The notes under the pieces are model-generated. The model had not been told where the DNA came from. It ran no database searches and saw only the letters and a list, made by a program, of their open reading frames with translations. From contig NC_063256.1 of assembly GCF_019578655.1 (NCBI RefSeq), positions 28,878,342 through 28,942,341 of the forward strand: 64,000 bases of DNA, read 5' to 3'. Below, one piece after another: positions 23,663 through 35,050 of this stretch. Position 1 is the stretch's first letter. The number at the start of each line of letters is the position of its first letter. The stretch is from Ricinus communis (Eukaryota; Streptophyta; Magnoliopsida; Malpighiales; Euphorbiaceae). The position numbers and the translations under genes are program-made.

Positions 23663-24490
23663 GCTAAACACTCTTCTTTATGCTTTTATAAGTTACTCTA
23701 ATGTTTTTCCCTTTTTGAATTTGACAAAGGGGGAGAAGCTTACATGATTCATTTCATAACTCTTAACTAATAATGCATAAAGCGAGAGGGAGCAACATCT
23801 TAGGGGGAGTTAAACTACAATCATCAAATTTGAGCACACACTTAATCATTTTTAAACACACACTTACTCTTACAAAAATCTTTCTAAGTTTTTATCTTTT
23901 TTAATCAATTTATTTGTTAAAATAAAAAAGGGGTAGATTGTTAGCCTAATTGCCTTGTCATCCCTTATTTTGATCTTACCAAACAAATTGAAGTATTACT
24001 GTAATGGTTCTTGAAGTGTTGATATGGTAGCATTAGTTTAAGAATGGTTGCCTCAAGAATCGCGACCGTGAAGTAGAAACTTCAAGTATATAAAAGCTCA
24101 AAATCGCGATTGCACCACGATGGGTGCGATCGTGAAAAGCAGAAGTTTCAAGCTAGAAGGAAATGGCTTGGAAAGCTCAGACTCGCAATCGCACCTCAAG
24201 TGGACGTGACCATAAAACTTGAAGTTTAAAGTAACTATTAGGAACCGCCAATGGTAACATTTGAAAGCCGCTAATGCCATACCACCACGTCAGATAGCCG
24301 TTGGTGGTAGTTCAAGATTCGCGATCGCGAAGTAAGAATCACGACTGTGATTTTACATTCTGACAAGTACATTTAATGCATTGTCTTAAAGTAAATTATT
24401 GTGAATCTTTTAGGTTATATGAGTAACGGTTCTTTAGGGTCTTTAGGCTATAAAAATCATATAAAATGGTCATTTATGGTTGATCAACAA
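23663..24490 (+). mobile_element. Deleted Sirevirus 3' UTR and LTR b (right-contig copy)
   Basis: 3' UTR remnant to 23938, then LTR b from TGTTAGCCTAATTGCC at 23939. The Tat LTR interrupts it at 24490, as in the left copy. The palindrome TTCGCGATCGCGAA is kept near 24317. Here the sequence at about 24059 reads AATCGCGACCGTGAAG, a cleaner motif than the left copy's. Confidence 0.78.
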
Positions 24491-26230
24491 TGTCAAAACC
24501 CATTTTTCGAATCTAGATATCGAAGGGATTATGGAAAACGCTGTGATGAAATTTACTAACTTCTTGGGTCTCGGGAGATAAGGACGGGCAAATCCGAGGT
24601 TAGGGTTGAGGTTAATCCAGCCAAGATTACCTTTTCAAAATCAATTTAGAGTTAATTGTCAAGAAAAATAAAGTTTGAGGGTCAAAATGATGGATTTTGC
24701 AAGTTCAGGGACTTAATTGTAAATTTTTGAAACTTCCCATGTATAAAGTCGACTGCATGGCACAGCTGCTGCTAGTAGGGTTTTCTTTCTTGACGCTATC
24801 ATTTTTTTCACGCTTCTACGTCCAAATACAGGTTCTGAAAGGTAATTAACGATAAACATAGATTTTTAATAATATTTATTCAAATCTTAAAGGATTAATA
24901 TTGGATATTTTATCAATTTATTTTTTGAAAAATGTAAGATTATTAGTTCCTTTAGAATTTCTTTTGAAATCCTACCTCTATATATAGAAAGTGATAACTA
25001 GGGTTAGGGCTAACAAGAAGCCAAAGAACAACTGGAGAGAAAAGTTACAGAAGCTAATATTGATTTGAAAAAGAAAGAAAAACTTACGTTTATCACTGAG
25101 AGTTTAGGTCATTCAAAAAGAAGGCCACTAAGATAAAATTGATTTTTGGAAACTTTTTTAAAGTCGACAAAAGCTTTTCCAATACCACATCCATCATAGG
25201 ATTATATGATTAGATTTCTATTTTCATTATGATTTTTTAATCAAATTAGTTTATTAGGATTATATGATTAATCTGCCATCTTTGTTTACTGTGTGCTCAA
25301 GTTTAAGGTTTGTATAGCTTTTAGAGTTTCTAGCTCAATCGACTGTTATTTACTATTTTTATTTTATTTTAATTTTATCTCTTTCATATTATAATAGTTT
25401 TTTACCCTCTATGCATGTTAAAATAGGCTCTAAGACGTGAGAAATACACAAAAAGTTGAAGAAATTAGTCTGGATGCTTCAGAGCCAATCGGCTCTACAC
25501 CTCCTTGCCCTATTCTTTTTTCTATGTTTATGAGTTTTTGATGTACTTTCATCAATTTTGTATATTGTAGTTAGGTTTTATGGCTTTTCTTTGCAATTTT
25601 AGTTGTAAGCTAGGTTGTAATAGCTAGATTTATCTTTCTATTCTTTATGTTTGTTTGTTTTATGGTTTAATGTATAATAAATAATTGTAACATGACTGTC
25701 TAATTAAAAAAATGGACATGTAGACTTTAGGTTAAAAATTGGACCGAACATGAAAACTATAGTCCAATAGGCTAATCAACATTAATTAGACTTAAGTTCT
25801 AAAATTGAAGTAGATTTAGTGAGAATTACCATGTTTTAGTTAACATTAGGTTATATTAGAATTAGGTTCACACAAAATGGGCCTCATCATAATATGTAGT
25901 CCATCTAGGATTAAAAGCTTGGAAATGCATAACTTGTAATTGGGCTAGACAAGCAGGCTATGGACATAATTAATTAGTAAGCTAGATATATAACTCTAAT
26001 ATGGGCTGGGCTTAATAAAATGGGCTAGACCTAGGTAAATTACATTATTATTTGATATGCATGTGTATGAACTATCGTGTTTATAGGGAATGACTTGTTA
26101 AAAAAGTAAAGACTAATATACACAAATAAAGAAGTCAAGCCCGGATCCATCTCTGGATTTGTGGGTAAGCTTCCTTATGGAATCTGAGAAACACCACTCA
26201 TTAGTAAAAGTGTCCCGGTGATTAGCCGGG
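24491..26230 (+). mobile_element. Tat-type 5' LTR (right-contig copy)
   Basis: Begins TGTCAAAACCC, with TATA CTATATATAG at 24978-24987. The palindrome AGCCAATCGGCTCTACAC lies near 25481-25499. The palindrome site corresponding to 11077-11095 is garbled here (24746-24775). The primer-site-like TGGCGACTC starts at 26231. Confidence 0.74.
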
Positions 26231-26998
26231 TGGCGACTCTCATCTCCATGCTTGTGTTAGTGACTAGTTAGTGTGTTCCCGATTAGGTTGAAAAGCCTTA
26301 TAGTGTCGTGTTCCTGATTCCAGTATATGTGTCTTTAATTTTATTATTTAACAGATCACCATTATCACACATTGTGCACTTTGGTTCCCATAGCCCTGAT
26401 GGTGTTGGTTAGTGATTCTTTGGTTCCACTCGAACCTTAGAACTGTGACACTAGCTAACCATCACTCACAAGTAATGAGTGAATTTCATCGTGATAGACT
26501 CTTTAGTGGGGAGATGAGCTAAGGAAGAACACTTTTTACTTATGGGAACTTTTTATCCTTACCTAAGACTTAGCCCATGATAATGACCGTAGTACTCTCC
26601 CTTAAGAACCCTATTGCTTGCTGTTTGAGATGTTTCTCTTTATAAGTACTTAAGCCCAAATATTGGAAGGCCTTAGCCCATAAATGTGGAATTAGGCCCT
26701 AGGCATAAAATACACAAGCTTCCATACTTATACTGATAAATATTGCTTGTTTGTTTTAAATTTGTTTTGAGAGCTTATGGCATGCGCGTCGGCCTTACTA
26801 CCCCTTGTTGATAGAGGGCCCGGACCCAAAATCCTAGGGAAGAAGACTCACCATGAACCGTAGCGGGAGTAGTAAGGCTCAAGGATGAATTGTATATTAT
26901 TATGTGTGCTAGCCTCCCCTTTTCTTCTATCTATGTGCATTGCACGTGCATCATGCATCTCACGCATCGCATGCATCATACTAACCCTTGTCTTTTAG
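26231..26998 (+). other. Tat primer site and leader (right-contig copy)
   Basis: TGGCGACTCTCATCTCC at 26231-26247, then a non-coding leader. The same CTAAC branch-like word and TTGTCTTTTAG acceptor-like end (AG at 26997-26998) immediately precede the gag reading. Small differences from the left copy occur near 26480 and 26860. Confidence 0.5.
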
Positions 26999-28562
26999 CC
27001 ATATAGACTCTCTTGTGGATTGGAAGAGGCAAAATAGTAGGAGATTGGAAAGAGTGCCTATTTCTTTGAGAATCCAAGTCGTATAGAACACCTTGAAAGA
27101 CCAAGATGCCAAGCTACTAAAGCTACATCTGATATGGCCAACGAGAGAGCTAACGAGCAAGACGTTGAGATCCTCAAGAACGCTGTCATCAAAGATATAA
27201 GGGGTGTGATTCCGGAAGAGCTCCAACAACTCTTGGCTGGGATGGCTGCAAACCAAGCCCACCTGTTGCTCCCATTGCATCGACTAATCCCCCTATTGCT
27301 GTTGACCTGGTTGTACTTGCCGCTGAGACTGCTGCTACCATTACAACTGCTGTCGCGACCAATACTAATGCTGAAGACCTAGGTAGAAGGGGAGTGCCCC
27401 AGAATTTTTTGGAATTTGATGATTTATGCTAGACCAGGCTAAGAGGAAGACTGCCCTTGCCACCAATGAAGATGTAAGTGGCTTGAGCGCTAGGCTTGAC
27501 AAAATACAGGGTATGCTGGAAATCAAAGGTTTGGACCTTACCTATGATTTTGAAGAATTGGTTCTGATAGGAGAAGACAAGCTGCCTGCAAAGTTCAGAA
27601 TGCCCGAGATGAACAAGTTCAATAGGACTGGTGATCTGAAAGTTTGTTGAAGTAATATGTAATGATCATGGGAACTACTTAGCTGAGCAGGACCCAAATT
27701 GTTTAACTATTCGTGCTGTCTCTTGAAGGACCCACTGTAAACTAATACCACAGTTCGGAAAAATCCACTAAAGCTGAATGGCGCAATTTATATAATTCTT
27801 TTATTTAACAGTATGATTACAATATCCATTTAGAAGTGTTGATCAGGGATCTTGAGTCAAGTAGAAACCAAATAAGTCCTTCTCCGATTTCTTAACCGGG
27901 ATGGAGGAATAAGGTCAAGCACGAAGAACAAGCCCTCTAAAAGGACCAAGTTCGTATGGTGGTCCCAAACATTCTTCTAGGATGGGTTGAAAGGTTGCAG
28001 ATGATGAACCCGAAAACATTCATGGATTGTACGATGATGGGCTATAGATCGAGGAGATTGAGAACGACAAAAGAAAGATTGTGAGAACTGATGGAAGGGC
28101 GAATTACCAAGCTGGAGGGAGCATGACCCTGGATGTGAATATTGTGCAACAATTGAGGAAGTTCTCTAGCTCCAAAAAAACCTCTCTCTAAGATCTTCTA
28201 GGGATTGTTACAAAATGGCAATGCTCCAACCTACTACCCTTAAGAACCCATTGAACCCTAATGCACCCGGATATAGACCCAACACCTATTGTAAATCCCA
28301 CTAAGCACCCAGCCACCATACTGAAAACTGCATCTAGCTAAAGCACAAAATTCAGGAGCTTATTGACGTCGCAGAACCAACCCAAAGACTAAGAAACCCC
28401 TTACCAAACTACGACAATACACCATCCCCAAATCAAGTGTCCATGATCAACCCTCATTTTAGTGAAGAGGAGATCATGAACTCTTTTGAAGACTTATCTA
28501 AACTCGAGCCAAAAGCCAAACCAGATAGCCCACAAAGAACCTTCACTGAGTTGGGCCACCAC
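26999..28562 (+). pseudogene. Tat gag (right-contig copy, better preserved)
   Basis: A capsid precursor of the Tat lineage. Open pieces: 27134-27382 (ERANEQDVEILKNAVIK, EELQQLLAGMAANQ) and 27426-27650 (MLDQAKRKTALATNE, ARLDKIQGMLEIKGL, PEMNKFNRTGD). The PEMNKF(D)GTGD-type box normally opens the core capsid domain of Tat/Ogre gag. After it, most of the core is frameshifted, and tail pieces PNAPGYRPNTYC and HFSEEEIMNSFEDLSKLEP are recognisable at 28260-28520. Numerous stops make it dead. Confidence 0.75.
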
Positions 28563-29960
28563 TAATTGTGGTGTTCCTAAGCCTCACAATGGTTAGTATT
28601 ATTAGTATTACCAAGCCTTCGTGCATGGACGTAATGTGGCAATCGCCCTGCATAAGATCTAGGACTTAATCGATCATGGAATGAAAAGTCGAGCAACTTC
28701 TCAAGATGAAAGTGAGACCGCTAGGGCAGCCCTCGGGAAAATTTGACTTTAAGGTATGATATTCGAGACCTCCTTTAGCTGACATTCAAAATGAGGATCT
28801 TATGCCAAGTGGTTGGGGATCAGACGAAGATCAAGCTGTTTGTGAACCTTGTCTCCTAGAGGTTTGGAAAGAAGGAGAAAAGAAGTCGGTCACGGCTATC
28901 GACATCTGGTATAGCTCTAGGGATGAGTGTGAATTTCAAGATGTCGAGGCCAAGGAGACCCAGGCAGATAATGACTTTTAATAAAGAAACTGAGGCAGTA
29001 GGTAAAGGTAAGAAAGCTTGGGTACACGAGCTGAAGCAACATAAGCAAGCACTCATCGGACCATTTAAAGGCTTTAATTCAGGCCTTGTTTGGTATAAGC
29101 CTTAGCACAATAGCTACCCCCGAGAAAATGATCAAAATGGTGACTGACAAGACCACTAGGATGATCACCTTCTCGGATGAAGACCTACCACTTGAGGGAA
29201 GAGACCATAATAAGGCCCTCTATATTGCAACAAAAGTCAAGGTAAAGAACCCCATGTATGCCCTTCTTGCATACTCCCTAAGCTGAGATACTGCGAGAAA
29301 CCTGAAACTATAATATATGGTTATATGGGCCTATGATGAGATAAAAAGAGATGTGAAAAGAACATTTTCAGCACTGGTGAATACGGGTCGTATTGAATCC
29401 TAGGTGGAGTTCACCGTCTTAGACATCCTATTAACTTTTGCATTATTATTAAGAAGACCATGGTTCCATACCCTAGGAGGATTTCCTTCCACTGTACATC
29501 AGAAGGTAAAGTTCCCTTATGAAGGCGAGATCGTCACCATCAATGCTGAAGGTGGTAAGGTTCTCTCAACTATCCAAGAAGTTCTTAAGGAGCTGGATGC
29601 CCCTACTGAATTCCAAGTAGCTGTTCTCTATGAGGACTACATGGATCCTAATGTAGCCAGCATGTTCAAGAAAATGAACTTATACTTGGAATAAGGCTGG
29701 ATAAGAATGAGCAAGGTATCGCGGAGTTGCCGGACTTCAAAGGTCAGAAGACTTGGAGTGGATTAGGTTATACCAAAAAGGAGGATGAGGGCAAACCAAA
29801 GGGTAAGACTCTAAAAGACGTGTTCGTCAAGGAGTAAAAGCCCTACTTTGGGGAGCCCAAACCTGTTATTGTAGTTGGGACTAAGGTACCACAGTTTGAG
29901 ATTTTCAAGAACCTAATTATTGATAGGATGGTCGAGCTGAGTATCAAGGAAGTTTGAGAG
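28563..29960 (+). pseudogene. Tat protease with G-patch-like tail
   Basis: Fragments from 28563 lead into a protease C-terminal half that is open at 29404-29694 (FTVLDILLTFALLLRRPW, then VHQKVKFPYEGEI). The LLGRPW box of retroviral-type proteases reads LLRRPW here. After a frame change near 29690, the reading GLGKNEQGIAELPDFKG and WSGLGY at about 29700-29770 looks like a G-patch, which Tat elements carry behind protease. The DSG active site is not recoverable in the broken region before 29400. This part crosses the point (29266) where the left contig ended. Confidence 0.72.
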
Positions 29961-30338
29961 AAAGTCACCACCAAGATGGAAGAGTTGAAGCTGGAAGAGT
30001 TCACTGCTCAGTCGGAGAAAATAAGTCAAGATGAACTAGCTGCTCTTATAGAAAATAACATTATTAATATTATTTATAATTACGTAATAACATCCGATAT
30101 TTATGAGGATGATGTTCCTTTCCTTTCCAAGATCAATGATATGAAAAATTTTGCTTACCTGTGTGATGTTTCTCCTGATGGTAGTATGCATTTTGATAAT
30201 CATGACATATACATGTTTGACATCAATTCCATATAAATTGATTCATTGAATGTAGGCAAAGATGTAAATCCATGAAACATTTTGATAGCTCATGATAAAA
30301 CTCTTGAAGAGAGGAGAGAATAATAGAGAAAAGAAAAG

Positions 30339-31087
30339 CGGTATTTGCTTGGTCCTATGACGACATGCCAGGTCTAGACAGGAAAATTGCAGAGCACCAT
30401 ATCCTGACTGATCCACACATCAAGCTGATCAAACTGAAGATGAGAAGACTAAGGCCGGAATGGGTAGAGAAAATATGAGAAGAGGTTGCTAAGCAGGTTA
30501 AGTCCAATTTCCTTGACGTGGTTGACTACCCCGAGTGGTTGGCAAACATTGTTGTAGTTCTGAAGAAGGATAGTAAGGTTTGAGTGTGCGTGGTATAGAG
30601 ACTTGAATAAGGCATGCCCTAAGGATGCCTTCCCTCTTCCTCACATAGATGTAATAGTTGACATTGCCGCCTCGAGTGCGATGTACGCATTTATGGATGG
30701 GTTCTTTGGGTACAATCAGATTATAGTGGTAGTGTTGGAGAAGCTAAAAACATCATTTATCACCAAGTGGGGGACGTACTACTACAAGATTATGCCTTTT
30801 GAACTAAAGAACGCTGGGGCAATCTATCAAAGAGCAGCCACTACCTAGTTTCACGACATATGTACAAGAAGGTGGGGGTGTTTGTGGATGACATGATGGT
30901 AAAGTCTGAAACAAGGGAAGGACACTTCCAAGCTCTTAATAAGTTTTTAGAATGAGTGGAAAGGTATAACCTAAGACTCAATCCAAATAAGAGCATGTTT
31001 GGAGTTACAATGGGGAAGTTGTTAGGGCACATAGTAAGTTAGTGTGGCATAGAGATCGATCCGGACCAGGTCAAGGCTATTCAAGAG
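30339..31087 (+). pseudogene. Tat reverse transcriptase
   Basis: N-terminal RT reads FAWSYDDMPGLDRKIAEHH from about 30338, then KVKSNFLDVVDYPEWLANI. The RDLNKACPKDAFPLPHIDV and MDGFFGYNQI segments at 30600-30720 are typical of the Tat lineage, with the first catalytic Asp in FMDG. A frameshift near 30845 follows the GAIYQRAATT segment, then FVDDMMVKSE carries the catalytic pair (FVDD at 30881-30892). Stops occur near 30477, 30583, 30953 and 31040. It would synthesise element DNA from RNA. Confidence 0.9.
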
Positions 31088-31519
31088 ATGCCAACATCGA
31101 AGATGGAGAAAGAAGTGAGAGGTTTTCTAGGACATTTGCAATACATCAGCAGGTTCATTTCTAAGCTTATAATGGTTTATGATCCTATCTTTAAGCTTTT
31201 GAGGAAGCATCAACCCATTGTGTGGGATGAACATTGTCAAAAGACCTTCAATAGAATCAAAGAGTATCTGATGAAGCCACCAGTACTAAAGCCACCGAAG
31301 GATGGCAAGCCATTGATCCTATACTTAGCCTTGGAAGAGGAAGCCATAGGGGCAATGGTAGCACAGTGTGGACCTAATGATGTGGAGCATGCTATCTTTT
31401 ACCTCAGTAAGAAGTTGTTGCCTTATGAGTCGAAGTATAATCTCGTGAAAAAGATGTGCCTAGCTATGATATGGGCTACAAGGAAGTTGAGGCAATACTT
31501 TCAATCTTATAAAGTGTAG
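31088..31519 (+). pseudogene. Tat connection domain and first RNase H
   Basis: This 143-codon run is open: VRGFLGHLQYISRFISKL is the RT thumb/connection, and PLILYLALEEEAIGAMVAQ to AIFYLSKKLLPYESKY and ATRKLRQYF is the gypsy RNase H. The first catalytic Asp is not visible in LILYLA. Tat elements usually have a degenerate first RNase H backed by a second one, which is present downstream. It ends at a stop just after QSYKV. Confidence 0.88.
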
Positions 31520-31744
31520 GCAATTTCGAAAATAGATGCTTTGAAGTACCTATTTGAAGATCCATCTCTTACAAGGAAGTCGGCTAGATGGTTAGTACTC
31601 CTAATAGAGTTTTATATTTAGTACATCACTAAGAAGGTGGTCAAGGGTAGGGCCGCAGTGGAGTTCCTAGCTTAGAATGCAAATGAAGGAGACGACCCTT
31701 GGGATTTGGAGTTTCCTAATGAGAATTTAGGGATAATCAAGATC

Positions 31745-32140
31745 TAGGAGTGGAAGATGTACTTTGATGGAGCTGTAAATGCAAGAGGTGTAGGCTTAGG
31801 AGTAGTTCTGATCACACCAGAAGGAGAGATGCTATCAATGGCCAAGAGATTAGACTTTAGAGTGACTAATAATATGGCAGAGTACGAAGCATGTTTATTT
31901 GGATCAGAAGTGGTCGTGGTAGTAGGGGCTAAGCACTTGATGGTCTATGGAGACTCCACGCTAGTAATCCAATAAGCTCTCAAGGAATGGGAAGTAAAAG
32001 AAGAGAGTTTGAAGCCATATGTCAACTACCTCAAGACTTTAGTATGAAACTTCTCCAAGTGTTCCTTTGTACACTTGCCTCGAGACGAGAATTAGATGGC
32101 GGAAGCATTGGCTACCCTATCATCTATGTAGGACAATCGC
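31745..32140 (+). pseudogene. Tat second (archaeal-type) RNase H
   Basis: Open at 31757-31975. MYFDGAVNARGVGLGVVL holds the first Asp, NNMAEYEACLFG the Glu and VYGDSTLVIQ the next Asp, so the visible catalytic residues are kept. A stop follows VIQ, and the rest continues in shifted frames to about 32140. A second RNase H of this kind is diagnostic of the Tat lineage and would remove RNA from RNA-DNA hybrids during reverse transcription. Confidence 0.88.
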
Positions 32141-33478
32141 TTGCAGCTTTCAATGAAACCTTTGGTGATTGTGAGATCGAGTGCGCCTTGTTATCAAGGG
32201 GATCGGATAATGCAGGTTCAGATAGGACCGGAAGAGAAGCCATGCTTCTATGATCTAAAGAGTTTTATAGAAAACAAAGAATATTCAGAAGAAGTGATTG
32301 CTAGGGAAAGGAGTGTGTTGCGGATTCAAGCTAGGAATTACATAAGCCATAAGGGAGTCCTATATAAAAGAATAATGTCGGGTGTACAGCTCCGATGTGT
32401 GACTAAAATAGAAGCTCAAGTAGTGATGGACGAAATACACAAAGGAGTGTGCGGGCCTCATATGAACGACGTAGTGTTAACTAGAAAGATCATGGGGCAA
32501 GGCTATTATTGGTTAACAATGGAAAAGGATTGTATAGCACTTGTGAGAATATACCCTGAATTGCAGCTGTAAAGTGATCTGAGTCACGTACCTCCGATTG
32601 AGCTGCACAACTTAACATCTCGTTGGCCCTTTGTAGCTTGGAGGATCAACATAATTGGTGAAATAAAACCTACCTTGAATGGTCATAGGTCCATAACTGT
32701 AGCAATTGGCTACTTCTCGAAATGGGTCGAAGCTGAGTCATTCACCATTGTGTGGGTAAGGCAAATAGGTAGATTTATAAAAAGGAACCTGATATGTAGA
32801 TATGGGGTCCCATATCATGGCGTGATGGATAATAGGGTACAGTTCATGAGTGAGACAATAGACTTGGTAACAGAATACAAGATCGAGCATCACAGATCTT
32901 CTCCGTATATACCTAAGGCGAATGAAGTGGTAGAGGCAGCCAACAAGAACTTGAAAAAAATACTTTCGAAGATGGTGTGCAATCAGAAGGACTGGTCGTT
33001 TCGATTACTCCTTGCACTTTGAGGATGTCAGACAACCGAGCAAACATCGATGGGCAAACACTGTACTATATGGTTTATAGGACTGAAGAAGTTTTGCCGG
33101 CTGAGTTAGAGTTGAAGCCTGTAAGAGTTGTATTAGAGGCCGAAATATCAGAGTATCAATGGGTTGAGCAGAGATACCAGCAATTGGCTCTAGTTATGGA
33201 GAAAAGAATGAAAGCCCTATACCACATGTATCAAAAAAAGGATAGCTAGGGCATTCAATAAAAAAGTAAAGCCAGGAAAGATCAGAGCTGATGATCTAGT
33301 ATTAAAGCATACAAGGCCTACTACATTCGATTCAAGAGGGAAGTTCAGGCCAAATTGGAAAGGCCCGTACTTGGTAAATAAGATCTTGGACAAAGGTACT
33401 GCTAAGATCTTAGGCCTAGAGGGGAACAAATTCACTGAACCAATCAACTTAGATCGTCTCAAGAAATACTATGTATAA
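32141..33478 (+). pseudogene. Tat integrase
   Basis: The zinc-binding part (EIHKGVCGPHMND at about 32435-32475 and MEKDC at 32519-32533) has lost its final CX2C: the expected position reads YPELQL. In the core, the first catalytic Asp codon is Asn (WRINIIGE, codon 32648). The second Asp (VMDNRVQF, codon 32828) and the Glu (VVEAANKN, codon 32933) remain. The AIGYFSKWVEA segment has Gly for a conserved Asp. After a break near 33000, the C-terminal part runs through YQWVEQRYQQLAL to GKFRPNWKGPYLV and LDRLKKYYV, ending at TAA 33476-33478. Confidence 0.88.
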
Positions 33479-33821
33479 AAATAAAAATAATAGAAAAAAT
33501 AGCTTGCTAATCAGAAAACCTCAAAAGATTGGTCAGGCAAAAGTCAGGGCAAAAGGGAGAAAATAATCATCTAGAAAATCTGAAAAGATTACTGATGACA
33601 TGAGTTATATCGTGAGAAATCAAAATGTACCCATCTAGGCTTTTATTAAATGAATAAATTGTTTAGAATTGTTATTAAACATATATATGTCTATTTACCA
33701 TTCTACACACTAATTAAAAGAAAAATAAAGCCAAAAGTTCTAAGTAAAATAATTGAGATCTAAAAGAAGCATATTTTCTATCTTCTTCTTCTCTTAACAT
33801 CTGCATCCCTAGATAGAGCAA
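33479..33821 (+). other. Tat 3' UTR remnant
   Basis: A-rich non-coding sequence with repeated words of the AAAACCTCAAAAGATTGG and GGCAAAAGTCAGGGCAAAAG kind at 33515-33560, typical of sequence just downstream of Tat pol. A related word (GAAAAGGGCGGCTTAGGC) recurs at 34376-34393. No 3' LTR is found; minus-strand sequence follows. Confidence 0.55.
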
Positions 33822-35050
33822 CTAGTTCTCGAGTCCTCTTGAATCGGGTGAAGCCAAGAGAAGTGGAAATCTAAAGCTGAATCCAGCCTTGAAGTTTTCA
33901 TCGGTGGTCAGATCGCCTTCAAAGTCAAGGTTTCGCTCTATCTCCAAATAGAGCCAAAGTCTCTCAATCTTATCCAAGAAGTCTTGTCTGAGTGGGAAGC
34001 CTTTGAATTCAGGTGGGAATTTCAAGATTCATTGCTTCTGCCCATACTAGCGGAAAAGTCTCGAGGGTGTGTAAAAGGTGGATGCCCATAGTCGAAGTAA
34101 GGGTACATAATCACCATATACCATGTGTTTTACATGCTTGATTCTCCATCAAGGGCAAGTCCAACGAATGAGAATGTCCGGGATGCCTTTCATCTAGGAA
34201 ATCTAGCTGTCATGACCCCGTGGGATAACAACAGCTCGAATCTGCATGTGCTTCGACTTGTACTTGTCGATATTTATCGAGATAGTCAGTATTTGAAGCT
34301 TCTCTTGCGCCAAATCTGCAAAGAGAGAAAATAAGAAAAGAAAAAGGAGAGAAAAAAGAAGCTAAGTTGAAAACTCGAAAAGGGCGGCTTAGGCAAAAAT
34401 TAAGGCAAAAGAAATAGTAAAAGAAAAGAAATTTGGCTGTGTACTTGTAAGAAAATGAGGCTGCCACCAAACCGTTGATGGGTTTTGTACATGTCCAACC
34501 CAATGATGATTTCAGCCAAGATGATTGGAATTGGATTTGCTCCATGGTTTACCTAGTCAATAATGCCAGCAATTCTGATATCTCCCTCTCCTTGAGGAGA
34601 AATCAGTAGAACTTGGGCATAAAGGCAAAAGCGCAGCATCCAAATCCAAGAAGGCGTACATTTTTCCTTCTTCTCATAGCAAGAAATCAATAAAGTAAGG
34701 GTAATGTACTCATCAATAGAATGGAAAAGTACCTTACCTGGGAGCATGTCGAACAATTCCACTAGTATGCTAGTAAAAGGCTCATTGAGTTTTGGCAGGG
34801 CAATGGGATGCGTAGAATCCATGAGGATGCCAAGAATAACAGATAATTCTTCAATCCTAGGGCACAATCTTGTCCATTAAATCTAAAGACATGGTCCCTT
34901 GGGCACTAAAATTTGACAGCAAAATGGAGAAACCCATAATCAAGTTTGGTGTGTTGCATGGCCTTGAAAGAGGAAAGATGGTTTCCCAAGTTTAATCCAA
35001 TCATCACCTACTAGGGTTTTGAGGAGAGTTTGCAGGCTTTTGGCACCCTT
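33822..35050 (-). pseudogene. Tat-type accessory ORF, DUF7745-like
   Basis: Reads on the minus strand from an ATG near 35058 (MSQKGAKSLQTLLKTL) in shifting frames. KLDYGFLHFAVKF and DHVFRFNGQD come near 34940-34860, then IEELSVILGILMDSTHPIA and LVELFDMLPGKVLF (34553-34867), NPIPIILAEIIIGLDM near 34530, DYVPLLRLW near 34090, and PPEFKGFPLRQDFLDKIERL (33822-34025). The (P)TLEEFSVILG-like and YVPLLGLW-like segments match, from memory, the ORF1/aORF of Tat and Ogre elements (DUF7745). A stretch at 34330-34450 may be an intron: the minus strand shows CT-rich sequence ending TTTGCAG near 34323. Function unknown. Many stops. Confidence 0.6.

Larger units (their letters stand above)
16075..29265. repeat. 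Second copy of 2316-15574, probable contig overlap
   Basis: From the first base after the gap, the sequence follows 2316-15574 in order and orientation, sharing the same inactivating stops and deletions, and leaves that match where the left contig ends. Differences are mainly one- to few-base indels and short garbled patches. The features inside are listed separately, but they should probably be counted once. Confidence 0.93.

Noticed and set aside
2316..29265. Recent segmental tandem duplication as a biological event
   Set aside because: Both repeat edges coincide with contig ends and the gap has a round size, so an assembly overlap is the simpler reading; kept as a finding for checking.
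34125..34334. Plus-strand frame MFYMLDSPSRASP... as a host gene
   Set aside because: It is antisense to recognisable DUF7745-like segments and has no independent support.
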